64,000 bases of DNA, taken from Stenotrophomonas indicatrix (GTDB lineage Bacteria; Pseudomonadota; Gammaproteobacteria; Xanthomonadales; Xanthomonadaceae). The stretch covers positions 4,066,973 to 4,130,972 of the forward strand of contig NZ_PEJS01000001.1 of NCBI RefSeq assembly GCF_002750975.1, given 5' to 3'. Under the pieces are notes generated by a model. It was not told where the DNA came from. It did not search any database and worked only from the letters and a program-made list of their open reading frames with translations. Within the stretch, counting starts at the first letter, position 1. Every line of letters starts with the position of its first letter. Both the position numbers and the translations under genes were made by a program. This document shows positions 54,928-63,998 of this stretch, piece by piece.

Positions 54928-55645
54928 AACCGGCCGCCCCGTGCCGTCGTTGCGCCGCTACGGGCGCTTTCCGCACTGGATCCGGGTCGCCGCCGGCCTG
55001 GAAGAACACGAGACCGTCGTGGTCGACGTCGAGCATGGTGCCGACCTGCCCGACCCCCGCCAGTTCGCCGGCGTGCTGGTAACCGGCTCGGCCGCCTTCG
55101 TCACCGACCACGCCGAATGGAGCGAACGCAGTGCCACCTGGCTGCGGCAGACCGCGCACGACGACGTGCCGGTGTTCGGCATCTGCTACGGCCACCAGCT
55201 GCTGGCACACGCGCTGGGCGGCGAAGTGGCCTACAACCCCGCCGGGCGCGAATCGGGAACGATTGAGCTGGCACTGGACCCGCAGGCCGCGCAGGACCCG
55301 TTGTTCCAGGGCCTGCCGAGCCACTTCGCGGCCCACGCCACCCATCTGCAGACCGTGCTGCGCGTACCCGAAGGTGCCGCCGTGCTGGCGCGCTCGCCGC
55401 TGGATGGCTGCCATGCCTTCCGCTGGGGCCGCCAAGCCTGGGGCGTGCAGTTCCATCCGGAATTCGCCACCCACCACATGCGTGGCTACGTGCGCGCACG
55501 CGCCGACTGCATCGGCCGTCATGGCGGTTGCGCGCGCAGTATCGAGCGCGCGGTCAGCGCCGCGCCGCTGGCGCGCCAGCTGTTGCGGCGCTTTGTCCGC
55601 CAGGCCCGGCTGTCTTCAGCCCAGCCGGTGGCAAAACAGGGATAA
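54899..55645 (+). CDS. Class I glutamine amidotransferase-like protein
   Basis: 248 residues. The catalytic triad is intact: C96 in FGICYGHQL, and H186 and E188 in WGVQFHPEF. This is the stand-alone GATase type, related to the GuaA amidotransferase domain, that often acts on small amines or peptides. The start at 54899 lies inside the end of the ATPase gene, indicating translational coupling. The substrate is unknown. Confidence 0.85.
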   Translation: MNPAPFLILETGRPVPSLRRYGRFPHWIRVAAGLEEHETVVVDVEHGADLPDPRQFAGVLVTGSAAFVTDHAEWSERSATWLRQTAHDDVPVFGICYGHQLLAHALGGEVAYNPAGRESGTIELALDPQAAQDPLFQGLPSHFAAHATHLQTVLRVPEGAAVLARSPLDGCHAFRWGRQAWGVQFHPEFATHHMRGYVRARADCIGRHGGCARSIERAVSAAPLARQLLRRFVRQARLSSAQPVAKQG

Positions 55646-55690
55646 TCGGCGGCACGGGCACACCGCCCGGCCCCTCCTGTCCCTCCCCGG

Positions 55691-56608
55691 ATGTCCATGA
55701 AAGAGATTCGCAAGCTGCCAGCCTCGGCGGGCGCCCAGTGGTTGCTGGATACGTTCTCGCTGTATCGGCGTGCGCCGCTGCAGCTGGCCCGGATCGGCCT
55801 GACCTGGCTGCTGGTGAACTGGGTGGTCACCCTGCTGGGGACGATGCTGCCCGGCACCGCCGGCCTGGCCCTGCAGATGATGACGCTGGTGATTTCACCG
55901 GTGATGTTCGGCGGCATGCTGTACGCCATGGGTGAGATCGACCAGGGTCGTCCCGGCCTGGCCACCCATCTGCTGCAGCCGATCCGCGACCGTCGTGTCA
56001 GCCACCTGCTGGTGCCGCTGGCAATCCAGGTGCTGGCCGTGCTGCTGCTGGGCGCGCTGCTGTACCTGATGATCGGCCGCGAGGGCTTCACCGCCTTCAG
56101 CGACACCATGACCAAGATGCAGGAACTCGGCCGCAGCGGGCAGCAGATCAGTCCGGAAACCGCCGCCGAACTGGTCGCCAACCTGCCCGCGCAGCGCATC
56201 GCGCTGTGGATGCTGCTGGTGTTCTGCACCGCCGTGGCGCTGACCCTGGCGATGTTCACCCAGCCGGCACTGGTGGTGTTCGACCGCCAGAGCGGCATGC
56301 ACGCGCTGCGCCTGAGCCTACAGGGCTGCATCGAGAACATCGGCGCCACCGCCGTGTTCACCGTGCTCGGCCTGATCGCCGCGTTCTGCGTCTATGTGCT
56401 GTTCGTGATCGTGGTCCAGCTCGGCATGCTGCTGGGCGGCCCGCTGGCGGCGGCCTTCATCGCGCAGCTGGTGTTCACCACGGTGCTGATGCCGCTGTAT
56501 GTCGGCGCCGTCTATGCGGCCTGGAAGCAGATGTTCGTGCATCGCGGCAGCCGCGGCGCACCGCCGGTGCCGCAGTCGCCGCCTGCCAACGACGTCTTCC
56601 ACGCTTGA
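55691..56608 (+). CDS. BPSS1780-family inner-membrane protein
   Basis: 305 residues with about six membrane helices. The start (ASAGAQWLLDTFSLYRRAP) and the VISPVMFGGMLYAMGEID segment match the BPSS1780 family of unknown function. The ATG could be at 55691 or two codons later. It lies 45 bases after the amidotransferase gene and is convergent with tatC, with SMAG repeats between them. Confidence 0.8.
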   Translation: MSMKEIRKLPASAGAQWLLDTFSLYRRAPLQLARIGLTWLLVNWVVTLLGTMLPGTAGLALQMMTLVISPVMFGGMLYAMGEIDQGRPGLATHLLQPIRDRRVSHLLVPLAIQVLAVLLLGALLYLMIGREGFTAFSDTMTKMQELGRSGQQISPETAAELVANLPAQRIALWMLLVFCTAVALTLAMFTQPALVVFDRQSGMHALRLSLQGCIENIGATAVFTVLGLIAAFCVYVLFVIVVQLGMLLGGPLAAAFIAQLVFTTVLMPLYVGAVYAAWKQMFVHRGSRGAPPVPQSPPANDVFHA

Positions 56609-56621
56609 GCGGCGCTCAACG

Positions 56622-56692
56622 GTAGCGCCGGGCGATGCCCGGCGGATGGATGTCACCTCACCCCACGAACGCCGGGCATGGCCCGGCGCTAC
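56622..56692. repeat. SMAG repeat pair between convergent genes
   Basis: 56622-56643 (+) is GTAGCGCCGGGCGATGCCCGGC and 56671-56692 (-) is the GCCGGGC-type reverse copy. They separate the BPSS1780-type gene from tatC. Confidence 0.85.
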
Positions 56693-56698
56693 CGGGGA

Positions 56699-57448
56699 TC
56701 AGGCCGCAGGCTTCTTGACCACCGAAGACGGCACCAGCCAGCGCGCGGCGTGGATGCCCAGCTCGTACAGCAGGCACATCGGGATCGCCAGCATCAGCTG
56801 CGACACCACGTCCGGCGGAGTCAGGATCGCAGCGAGCACGAAGATGCCGACGATCGCGTAGCCGCGTCCTTCCTTGAACTGCTGCGGCGTGATCCAGCCC
56901 AGCAGCACCAGGATCACCATCGCCACCGGCAGCTCGAAGCTGCCGCCGAAGGCGAAGAAGATCGCCAGCACGAAATCCAGGTAGGCATTCGCATCCGGCG
57001 TGATCGCGATCACTTCCGGGCTGAAGGTGGTGAGGAAGTGGAAGACCGCCGGCAGCACCAGGAAATAGGCAAAGGCGCAGCCGGTGTAGAACAGCAGCAC
57101 CGAGGAGACCAGCAATGGCATCGCCAGGCGCTTCTCGCGTGCATACAGGCCCGGCGCGACGAAGGCCCACAGCTGGTACAGCAGCCATGGCACGGCCACG
57201 AACAAGGCCACGAAGAACGTCAGCTTCAACGGCGCGAAGAAGGCGCCGGCCGGGTTGGTGGCGATCATCGTCTGCCCATTGGGCAACTGCGAGATCAGCG
57301 GCTCGGCCAGTGCGTTGTAGAGCTTCTGGGTAAACGGCAGCAGGCCCAGCAGCACAACGCCCAGCCCCAGCAGCGCACGCACCAGGCGCGAGCGCAGTTC
57401 AACAAGGTGTTCCACCAGCGAACTTTCGCCGAAGTCGTGTTCGCTCAT
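56699..57448 (-). CDS. tatC: Sec-independent (Tat) protein translocase TatC
   Basis: 249 residues with six membrane helices. ESSLVEHLVELRSRLVRAL near the N-terminus holds the conserved Glu that receives the twin-arginine signal, and AFGGSFELPVAM follows in the middle. TatC is the signal-peptide receptor of the folded-protein export system. It overlaps tatB by 4 bases. Confidence 0.95.
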   Translation of the reverse strand: MSEHDFGESSLVEHLVELRSRLVRALLGLGVVLLGLLPFTQKLYNALAEPLISQLPNGQTMIATNPAGAFFAPLKLTFFVALFVAVPWLLYQLWAFVAPGLYAREKRLAMPLLVSSVLLFYTGCAFAYFLVLPAVFHFLTTFSPEVIAITPDANAYLDFVLAIFFAFGGSFELPVAMVILVLLGWITPQQFKEGRGYAIVGIFVLAAILTPPDVVSQLMLAIPMCLLYELGIHAARWLVPSSVVKKPAA

Positions 57449-57918
57449 GACGGGCGCTCCGTGCGCGCGGGCGTTTCGGTCGCGGTATCAGCAACGGCAT
57501 CGCCCGCAGCTTCAGCGGTGGCGGGCGTAATGGCTGCACCTTCAGTCGACCCCACCCCCTGCTCGGGCGCATCCGCCAGATGTGGGGGCTGTTCGGCCGG
57601 GGCCGGTGCACGCACCTGCTGCGCCAGCGTGTCGCTGTGCTGTTGCATCTGCTCGGCTTCGCGGCGCATGGCTTCGCCGCTGGCACGCAGCTGGTTCTCG
57701 GTGTCCTGCATGCCCTGGCGCACGTCCTGCATCTGCCGCTTGATGTCTTCGGCCTGCAGTTCGCGTTCCAGTTCCTGCTTGACCGAATCCCATTGATTGC
57801 GCGCGCGGCGTACCCACAACCCGGCGAAGCGGGCCGCCTTGGGCAGGCGCTCAGGACCGAGCACCACCAAGGCGACGACCGCGATCACCAGCAGTTCGCT
57901 GAAGCCGATATCAAACAC
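57445..57918 (-). CDS. tatB: Tat translocase subunit TatB
   Basis: 157 residues. It starts MFDIGFSELLVIAVVALVVLGPERLP, the TatB membrane helix and hinge, followed by an amphipathic helix, a coiled coil and an Ala/Pro-rich tail. It forms the receptor complex with TatC. It lies 15 bases after tatA. Confidence 0.93.
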   Translation of the reverse strand: MFDIGFSELLVIAVVALVVLGPERLPKAARFAGLWVRRARNQWDSVKQELERELQAEDIKRQMQDVRQGMQDTENQLRASGEAMRREAEQMQQHSDTLAQQVRAPAPAEQPPHLADAPEQGVGSTEGAAITPATAEAAGDAVADTATETPARTERPS

Positions 57919-57933
57919 CGCAACCGCTCCGGA

Positions 57934-58161
57934 TCAACGCGGCTTGCGGTCGTGCTCGTCCTGCGCGGTGCGCGAGGCGTCCTGGCTGCGCGACTCGTCG
58001 CCCAACTGCGCGTTCGGCTTGTCGTCGTCGTGCATGCCCTTCTTGAATTCCTTGACCGCCGAGCCGAGGTCCTTGGCACCACTGGTCAGGCGCTTGGTGC
58101 CGAACACCAGCAGGACGATGGCGAGCACGACCAACCAATGCCAGATGCTGAAACTGCCCAT
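57934..58161 (-). CDS. tatA: Tat translocase subunit TatA
   Basis: 75 residues: [25 protein letters not shown] is the TatA membrane helix and FGxKRL hinge, followed by an amphipathic helix and a charged tail. It polymerises to form the Tat pore. First gene of tatABC. Confidence 0.95.
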   Translation of the reverse strand: MGSFSIWHWLVVLAIVLLVFGTKRLTSGAKDLGSAVKEFKKGMHDDDKPNAQLGDESRSQDASRTAQDEHDRKPR

Positions 58162-58235
58162 AAGTCGCTCGTTACGTTAGTGATCAGATTGCCGAGCATA
58201 GCGCACCGGCTGTTAGCCGGCGCGCGTGACGAAAG

Positions 58236-59126
58236 TCAGTTGTTGCCCAGTGTTTCAGTGCGGATTTCACCGTCGTTGACCGGCTGGAAACCCTGCTGGG
58301 CCGGCGGCGGGGTCTGCGGCACGGCCTGCAGCGGCGCCGTGGTCGCTTCAGCAGGTGCCGCCGGCGCTGCCTGAACAGGCTGCGGGGCAGGCGCTGCAGC
58401 AGCCGCCGGACGCGGTGCGTCATTGCCACCGTTGCGGTTGTTGCGCGCCGCGTAGGTGGCCTCTTCGAGGCGATCACGGAAAGCGACCACATCCATTGAA
58501 GGCGAGCCAGCCGCGCGGCCCTCGAAGATCATCCGCGGGGTGGTGTTGCTGCCGTAGGCGTCAAGGTTGGCAGCATCGTCGATCTGCAGGATCGCACCAT
58601 CCAGGGCCACGCCAGCGAACAGGCCGCGGGCGCGCGACCACGACCAGATCTCGGCCTTCAGCTGGCCATCGGTGGCGGCGGCGGCATTGCGGCCGACCGG
58701 ACCGGCGGCCACACCGGCATCGGCGCCGAGGGTGAACTTGCCGTTGACGAGGTTGTCCAGGCTGCGGTCGTTGCGGAACACCAGCACAACGTCGGAGGAC
58801 TGCACACCGGCCTGGAAGCCGATGCTGCCGCCGGTGAGCTTGATGAATACCGGGTTAGACCACGCACCATTGGGCATGCGCACCGACATCAGGCCGTGGC
58901 CACGACGGCCGCCGATCACCAGACCGGCCTTGATCGTGTCGGGAATGACGATGACCGCGCGGCCTTCGTCGAGCAATTTGTCCGGAATGCCCTGTTCAGG
59001 GATTCCCTGGATTTCAGCCAGTACACGCACCGCGTTGCGGGCGCGCTGGTCTTCCTGCGGTCCGGCCATGGCCTGGCTGGACAGCAGGCTGGCGGCGATC
59101 AGCAGGGCTTGGATCGGGCGACGCAT
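58236..59126 (-). CDS. Exported SYLF-domain (YSC84-like) lipid-binding protein
   Basis: 296 residues. A signal peptide (RPIQALLIAASLLSSQAMA) precedes a SYLF/YSC84 domain (IPDTIKAGLVIGGRRGHGLM, GFQAGVQSSDVVLVF, WSWSRARGLFAGVALDGA), known to bind phospholipids. The last ~60 residues are Ala/Pro/Gln-rich and probably disordered. It lies upstream of tatABC on the same strand with a 74-base gap. Its role in bacteria is unclear, possibly envelope maintenance. Confidence 0.85.
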   Translation of the reverse strand: MRRPIQALLIAASLLSSQAMAGPQEDQRARNAVRVLAEIQGIPEQGIPDKLLDEGRAVIVIPDTIKAGLVIGGRRGHGLMSVRMPNGAWSNPVFIKLTGGSIGFQAGVQSSDVVLVFRNDRSLDNLVNGKFTLGADAGVAAGPVGRNAAAATDGQLKAEIWSWSRARGLFAGVALDGAILQIDDAANLDAYGSNTTPRMIFEGRAAGSPSMDVVAFRDRLEEATYAARNNRNGGNDAPRPAAAAAPAPQPVQAAPAAPAEATTAPLQAVPQTPPPAQQGFQPVNDGEIRTETLGNN

Positions 59127-59292
59127 GGCAGGCTCCAGAAGTCAGTCCATAGGAAGATATAGCAAGTGACTGAAATTAGTAGTGTTGTGATGAATCCCCA
59201 ATGAGCGTTGCCTGCTCATATTGGCCTCATCGATGACATCCATCCGAACCCTGCATGCCGACGTGACGATGGAATCGGCGACAATACCGCCC

Positions 59293-60255
59293 ATGCTCGA
59301 CGCACCCGATACCGCCGTACTGGCGGTCAACCTAGGCACGCCCGAGACGCCGACGGCTCCCGCCGTTCGCCGTTATCTGGCCGAATTCCTGTCCGACCGG
59401 CGCGTGGTCTCGCTGCCGGCACTGCTGTGGCAGCCCTTGCTGCGCGGTCTGATACTGCCGCTGCGCAGCAGCCGCTCAGCCGCCAAGTACGCCCAGGTGT
59501 GGCTGCCGGAAGGCTCGCCGCTGATGGTCCACACCCGCCAGTTGGCGCAGGCGATGCAAGCGTTGCTGCCGACGCTGCGCGTACGCCACGCGATGCGCTA
59601 CGGCGAACCGGCGCTCACCACCGAACTGGATCGGCTGGCCACCGAGGGCGTGCGCCGCATCGTGGTATTGCCGCTGTATCCGCAGTATTCGACCACCACC
59701 ACGGCCTCGGTCGAGGATCGTGTGGATGCCTGGCAGCGCAGGAACCCACAGGTCACCGTGAGCCTGGTGCAGGACTATTCGATCGATCCGGACTGGGTCG
59801 CCGCCGTTGCCGGCTCGATCCAGCGCTACTGGCAGCAGCACGGTCGCGGCCAGAAGCTGATGTTCTCCTTCCATGGCATTCCGCAGCGCCTTGCCGATGC
59901 CGGCGATCCCTATCCGCAGCGCTGCGAGGCCAGTGCGCGCGCGATCGCCGCAGCACTGGGCCTGGGCGCGGACGACTGGCAGATGGGTTACCAGTCGCGC
60001 TTCGGCCGCGAACGCTGGCTGCAGCCCTACGCCGAGCCCAGCCTGTGGGAGCTGGCCGAAGCGGGGGTGAAGCAGATCGACGTCGTCTGCCCCGGGTTTG
60101 CCACCGACTGCCTGGAAACACTGGAAGAAGTCGCCATGGGCTTCACCGAAACACTGGCCGAGCGCGGCGCACAGATGCGCTACATCCCCTGCCTCAACGC
60201 CGCACCGGAACACGCCCGCGCACTGGCTCGGCTGGCCGTGGCCTCGCTGGCATGA
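59293..60255 (+). CDS. hemH: Ferrochelatase
   Basis: 320 residues from the ATG at 59293; in-frame ATGs upstream (59269, 59221) would add a non-conserved extension. Motifs: [21 protein letters not shown], the metal-site His in SFHGIPQRL (H194) and the Glu in [14 protein letters not shown]. It inserts Fe2+ into protoporphyrin IX, the last step of haem synthesis, at the inner membrane. Its stop overlaps the next gene's start (ATGA). Confidence 0.95.
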   Translation: MLDAPDTAVLAVNLGTPETPTAPAVRRYLAEFLSDRRVVSLPALLWQPLLRGLILPLRSSRSAAKYAQVWLPEGSPLMVHTRQLAQAMQALLPTLRVRHAMRYGEPALTTELDRLATEGVRRIVVLPLYPQYSTTTTASVEDRVDAWQRRNPQVTVSLVQDYSIDPDWVAAVAGSIQRYWQQHGRGQKLMFSFHGIPQRLADAGDPYPQRCEASARAIAAALGLGADDWQMGYQSRFGRERWLQPYAEPSLWELAEAGVKQIDVVCPGFATDCLETLEEVAMGFTETLAERGAQMRYIPCLNAAPEHARALARLAVASLA

Positions 60256-61109
60256 GCCTGCAGCCGTTTGAGCTGCAGGTCGCGGGCGTCCGCGTCGCCG
60301 GCCTGCGCCGGCCGGGTGAGGGTCCGCGGGTGCTGGCCCTGCACGGCTGGCTCGACAATGCGGCCAGCTTCGTTCCGCTGGCGCCGCATCTGCCGCACCT
60401 GGACCTGGTGGCGATCGATCTGCCCGGGCACGGCCACAGCGCGCATCTGCCGATCGGGGCGGTGTACACCACGCCAGCAGCGATCACCCATGTCCTCGAT
60501 GTCGCCGATGCACTGGGCTGGGACCGGTTCACCCTGATCGGCCATTCGATGGGTGCCGGCATCGCCAGCCTCGCCGCAGCGGTCAGTGATCGCATCGAAC
60601 GGCTGGTCGCCATCGAGGCACTCGGCGGCCTGCGCGGGCCGGAGGAAGAAACTGCCAGCCGCCTGCGCGAGCACGTCGACGCCACCCGAGCACTGGCACG
60701 CAAGCAGCTGCGCGTGTTCCCGGACCTAGCTGCACCGATCCGGGCGCGGATGATGACCAACCAGCTCAGCGAAGGCTGCGCACGCCTGCTGGTCGAACGC
60801 GGTGTCGAGCCGGTCGAAGGCGGCTATCGCTGGTGCAGCGATCCGCGCCTGATGCTGCCCACCGCGATCCGCCTCAGCGAAGGCCAGATCGACAACCTGC
60901 TGCAGGCCATCACCTGTCCTACCCAGGTGATCTATGCCACGCCTGCACAGTCGTATTATCCCGAGCCGATGCGCAGCGAGCGCCTGCAGCATCTGCGTGA
61001 TGGCCGCCTGGCGGTATTCCCCGGCAACCATCACCTGCACATGGAACACCCGGCGCGTATTGCCGCCGTCATCGATGCGTTCCTGAGCGAAAACGCCAAC
61101 GCACGCTGA
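60252..61109 (+). CDS. Alpha/beta hydrolase
   Basis: 285 residues from the ATG at 60252, coupled to hemH by a 4-base overlap. [10 protein letters not shown], the nucleophile elbow GHSMGAG (S99) and the C-terminal catalytic His region [12 protein letters not shown] define the fold. No signal peptide. Related enzymes include esterases and epoxide-hydrolase-like proteins; the substrate is unknown. Confidence 0.87.
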   Translation: MSLQPFELQVAGVRVAGLRRPGEGPRVLALHGWLDNAASFVPLAPHLPHLDLVAIDLPGHGHSAHLPIGAVYTTPAAITHVLDVADALGWDRFTLIGHSMGAGIASLAAAVSDRIERLVAIEALGGLRGPEEETASRLREHVDATRALARKQLRVFPDLAAPIRARMMTNQLSEGCARLLVERGVEPVEGGYRWCSDPRLMLPTAIRLSEGQIDNLLQAITCPTQVIYATPAQSYYPEPMRSERLQHLRDGRLAVFPGNHHLHMEHPARIAAVIDAFLSENANAR

Positions 61110-61160
61110 CCATCGTCGGCCGCGCGCACTTCACTCTGCGCCAGTGCGGCCGATAGAACG

Positions 61161-61181
61161 GTAGTGGACCCCTGCGTCCAC
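61161..61181 (+). repeat. SMAG repeat, divergent subtype
   Basis: GTAGTGGACCCCTGCGTCCAC: a GTAG head and a short stem (GTGGAC/GTCCAC). A second hairpin (CGCAGGC...GCCTGCG, 61186-61206) follows it. Confidence 0.6.
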
Positions 61182-61236
61182 AGCACGCAGGCCCTTTGTG
61201 CCTGCGGCTCGTTCCTGGTTCTGCAAGGAAGACCGC

Positions 61237-61386
61237 ATGTCCCGTCTGCTGCACCGTCATCCACAGGATGTGGTCACGGTGTACGTCCTCCGCGTCGCTG
61301 CCTGCGCCGCATTCCCCGAATTCCCCGACCGTGCCGTCGTTGCGCTCATCCGCGCAGCGCGTTGCATGGCCGCTGCCGTCCGTTGA
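61237..61386 (+). CDS. Small reading frame upstream of the chemoreceptor gene
   Basis: 49 codons beginning at the ATG at 61237, with a strong ribosome site (AAGGAAG, about 6 bases). The product is basic with Val/Ala-rich stretches ([31 protein letters not shown]) and resembles no family I know. It ends 14 bases before the receptor start codon. It could be a real small protein or a translated leader; a chance frame is not excluded. Confidence 0.4.
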   Translation: MSRLLHRHPQDVVTVYVLRVAACAAFPEFPDRAVVALIRAARCMAAAVR

Positions 61387-61400
61387 TCCAGGAGTTGCCG

Positions 61401-63497
61401 ATGTCCATTGCGTCCTCCCGCCCGCCCGACCAGGGCCGTCTCCCTTATCTGCAACAGCTGGCCCAGCGGGGCGATCGTCGCCTGCTGCTGGGCAGCGCCG
61501 TATTGGCAGCGATCGGCCTTGTACTGGCCGTGCGCGGCACGTCGCTGCCCGCTGCGAGCGCCGTTGTCGCCGCAGTGCTGCCAGCCGCCTGGCTGGGCTG
61601 GCGCCAGGCCGGCCATGCGCTCGCGCGCAACGGCCTGGCCGTAGTGCTTTCACTGCAGTTGAGCCTGCTCTGCCATATCAGCGGATTGAATGCCGCATTG
61701 CCCATGGCGCTGCTGCTGGGCGTGCTGCTCATCCAGCGTGACCGCATGCCGTTGTGGCTGGCCGGCGCCGGGGGTGTCGGTGCGTTGCTGGCGCCGTTGC
61801 TTGATGGGGCGGCCGTCCTGCCGCAGCTGTTGAATGCCATGGCCCTGGCGGTGCTGACGCTGGTGCTGGGCCAGACCGCCGCGCGCCTGCGCCATCAGAG
61901 TGAGGCGCTGGGTCACGGACCGCACCGCCTGGCCGCATTGGCACGTGACATCGCCACGGGCGCCGACCTCGGCGCACACAGCGATGCACGCAACTACGCA
62001 CCCGGTTCCCTGGCCCACGCGCTGGCCGATACCGCACGCCATGTGCAGGCGCAGCGCGGCCGCGAGGCCGAAGCACATGCCGAGAACGCGCAGATCCGCC
62101 AGGCACTGGATGCCTCGCGCACGGCGATGATGATTGCCGACAACGATCACGTCATCCGCTACGTCAACCGCTCGGTGGTGGCGCTGCTGCGCAACCAGCA
62201 GGCCTCGCTGCGCCAGGCCTTCCCCGATTTCGACGCCGAGCGGCTGGTCGGCAGCAGCATCCATCGCTTCCATGCCAACCCTGACCGCATCCGCGGCATC
62301 CTCAATGGGCTGCAGGCGACACACAACGGCAAGGTGCGCATCGGGCCGGTGCACTTCGCCCAGGTCGTCACCCCGGTGTTCGACGCACAGGGCGCGCGCC
62401 TGGGTTTTGCGGTGGAATGGCATGACCGTACCCATGAACTGACGCTGGAGAATGCCGTCGCCGGGATTGTCGATGCCGCCGCGCAGGGTGATCTGGAACA
62501 GCGCCTGCAGGCCAGTGAAGGCGCCAGCTTCCTCGACGGCCTGACCGGGGGCATCAACCAGCTGCTGGACACACTGGGCAGCACGGTCGACGAAGTGCGG
62601 CAGATGCTTTCGGCGATGGCCAACGGCGATCTCGACCGTCGCATGCAGGGCGAGTACCACGGCGCGTTCGCCGCCATCCAGCGCGATGCCAACGCCACCG
62701 CCGGCCAGCTGGCGCGCATGGTCGGCCACATCCAGCACTGCGCCACCACCATCAGCACGGCCGCCAGCGAAATCGCCGCCGGCAACGGCGCGCTGTCCGA
62801 GCGCAGCGAGCGACAGGCCGCTCATCTACAGGAAACGGCCGCCTCGATGGAGGAGCTGACCGCCACCGTGCGCCAGAACGCAGCGCATGCGCGCCAGGCC
62901 AGCGAGCTGGCCGCCTCCACCCAGGGCGCAGCAAGTGATGGCAACCACGCCATGCAGCGGGTGGTCGACACCATGCAGGCCATCGAGGGCGCGTCGAAGC
63001 GGATCGGCGACATTACCGGCGTGATCGACGGCATTGCCTTCCAGACCAACATCCTCGCGCTCAACGCAGCGGTTGAAGCGGCACGCGCCGGCGAACAGGG
63101 ACGCGGGTTCGCGGTCGTCGCCAGCGAGGTCCGTGTGCTCGCGCAGCGATCGGCGGCGGCGGCCCAGGAGATCAAGGTCCTCATCGACGAGGCAGGACGT
63201 CAGGTCGGCGAGGGCGCCCAGTTGGTGGCCGATGCCGGACAGCGCATGCAGGGCATCGTCGGCGGCGTGGAGAACGTAAGCCACCTCATGCGCGAGATCT
63301 CGGCGGCGTCACAGGAGCAGTCATCCGGTATCGAGCAGATCAACCAGACGGTGGTGCAGATGGACCAGGCCACGCAGCAGAACGCGGCGCTGGTGGAAGA
63401 AGCCACTGCGGCGGCACGTGAACTGCAATCGCAGGCAGGTGCACTGAACCAAGCGGTATCGGTGTTCCGGCAGCGCGAGGCCGCGTTGATCGACTGA
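61401..63497 (+). CDS. Methyl-accepting chemotaxis protein with six-helix membrane sensor and PAS domain
   Basis: 698 residues from the ATG at 61401, with AGGAG 7 bases upstream. About six membrane helices (residues ~30-155) come first, then a PAS-like domain (about 230-350: [25 protein letters not shown]), HAMP-like linkers and the conserved signalling hairpin ([38 protein letters not shown]). There is no large periplasmic ligand domain, so it probably senses through the membrane or PAS part. No C-terminal NWETF-type pentapeptide. A terminator follows; no che genes are nearby. Confidence 0.92.
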   Translation: MSIASSRPPDQGRLPYLQQLAQRGDRRLLLGSAVLAAIGLVLAVRGTSLPAASAVVAAVLPAAWLGWRQAGHALARNGLAVVLSLQLSLLCHISGLNAALPMALLLGVLLIQRDRMPLWLAGAGGVGALLAPLLDGAAVLPQLLNAMALAVLTLVLGQTAARLRHQSEALGHGPHRLAALARDIATGADLGAHSDARNYAPGSLAHALADTARHVQAQRGREAEAHAENAQIRQALDASRTAMMIADNDHVIRYVNRSVVALLRNQQASLRQAFPDFDAERLVGSSIHRFHANPDRIRGILNGLQATHNGKVRIGPVHFAQVVTPVFDAQGARLGFAVEWHDRTHELTLENAVAGIVDAAAQGDLEQRLQASEGASFLDGLTGGINQLLDTLGSTVDEVRQMLSAMANGDLDRRMQGEYHGAFAAIQRDANATAGQLARMVGHIQHCATTISTAASEIAAGNGALSERSERQAAHLQETAASMEELTATVRQNAAHARQASELAASTQGAASDGNHAMQRVVDTMQAIEGASKRIGDITGVIDGIAFQTNILALNAAVEAARAGEQGRGFAVVASEVRVLAQRSAAAAQEIKVLIDEAGRQVGEGAQLVADAGQRMQGIVGGVENVSHLMREISAASQEQSSGIEQINQTVVQMDQATQQNAALVEEATAAARELQSQAGALNQAVSVFRQREAALID

Positions 63498-63523
63498 GCC
63501 GCAGGCCTGCTCCCTTGAAGAAA

Positions 63524-63551
63524 GGCGGCGCCCGCAGGGCGCCGCCTTTTT
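63524..63551 (+). terminator. Rho-independent terminator of the chemoreceptor gene
   Basis: GGCGGCGCCC-GCA-GGGCGCCGCC followed by TTTTT, 27 bases past the stop codon. Confidence 0.88.
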
Positions 63552-63629
63552 GTTGGGCGTGGTTCGCGACAGGGTTCTCGTTGGCTCAACGGGTACGAAC
63601 GCAATCCGTTCAAGGCTGCCCGCGACACG

Positions 63630-63746
63630 ATGATGAGGGGCGGGGCACCTGCCACTGCGGCGAAGCATATCCGCCAGCTGCTGCGCTCCAAAGAATGCGG
63701 CACCGTCTGGGCGCCGCATCTACGCGTGGGTGCTGAGTCCCGGTAG
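63630..63746 (+). CDS. Possible small gene or gene remnant ending in a SMAG head
   Basis: 38 codons from the ATG at 63630. The frame stays open at least 70 bases further upstream without another ATG, reading RWLNGYERNPFKAARDTM before MRGGAPATAAKHIRQLL. Third codon positions are GC-rich as in real genes here. The stop TAG (63744-63746) is part of a GTAG SMAG head. No family recognised and no ribosome site seen, so it may be the tail of a decayed gene. It lies in an otherwise gene-free 385-base gap. Confidence 0.3.
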   Translation: MMRGGAPATAAKHIRQLLRSKECGTVWAPHLRVGAESR

Positions 63747-63819
63747 TGCCGGCCGCTGGCCGGCAACCTCATGAACATCACGCGGCTGCACGTGGTTGCC
63801 CGCCAGCGGCCGGTACTAC
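63743..63819. repeat. SMAG repeat pair
   Basis: 63743-63765 (+) is GTAGTGCCGGCC-GCT-GGCCGGCA, and 63797-63819 (-) is a reverse copy with two changes. They lie between the chemoreceptor and the rRNA operon. Confidence 0.83.
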
Positions 63820-63841
63820 CCTTGGTTTCCCGCGCACAAAG

Positions 63842-63872
63842 AAAAACCCCGCTGCGTGAGCAGCGGGGTTTT
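63842..63872 (-). terminator. Terminator of the rRNA operon
   Basis: On the minus strand CCCCGCTGC-TCAC-GCAGCGGGG is followed by TTTTTC, about 10 bases past the 5S rRNA end. The plus strand also has TTTT after the stem, so it may work both ways. Confidence 0.87.
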
Positions 63873-63882
63873 CGGGTATAAA

Positions 63883-63998
63883 CCCTGGCGATGACCTACT
63901 CTCGCATGGCTTAGGCCACACTACCATCGGCGCAGCTACGTTTCACTTCCGAGTTCGGGATGGGATCGGGTGGTTCCATAGCGCTAATTTCACCAGGG
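63883..63998 (-). rRNA. rrf: 5S ribosomal RNA
   Basis: Read on the minus strand the sequence begins CCTGGTGAAATTAGCGC and contains GAACCACCCGATCCCATCCCGAACTCGG, the universal 5S core, ending GAGAGTAGGTCATCGCCAGG. The first and last segments pair to form helix I. Length is about 116 bases. It is the last gene of an rRNA operon whose 23S gene should lie just beyond the right edge. The ends are accurate to a few bases. Confidence 0.95.

Noticed and set aside
59208..60251. In-frame extension of the alpha/beta hydrolase through hemH
   Set aside because: The added part overlaps hemH in another frame and is low-complexity; the ATG at 60252 overlapping the hemH stop is the natural start.
61186..61206. 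Hairpin CGCAGGC...GCCTGCG as a terminator after the hydrolase gene
   Set aside because: No T run follows and it is immediately succeeded by a ribosome site; it may be chance or part of a leader.
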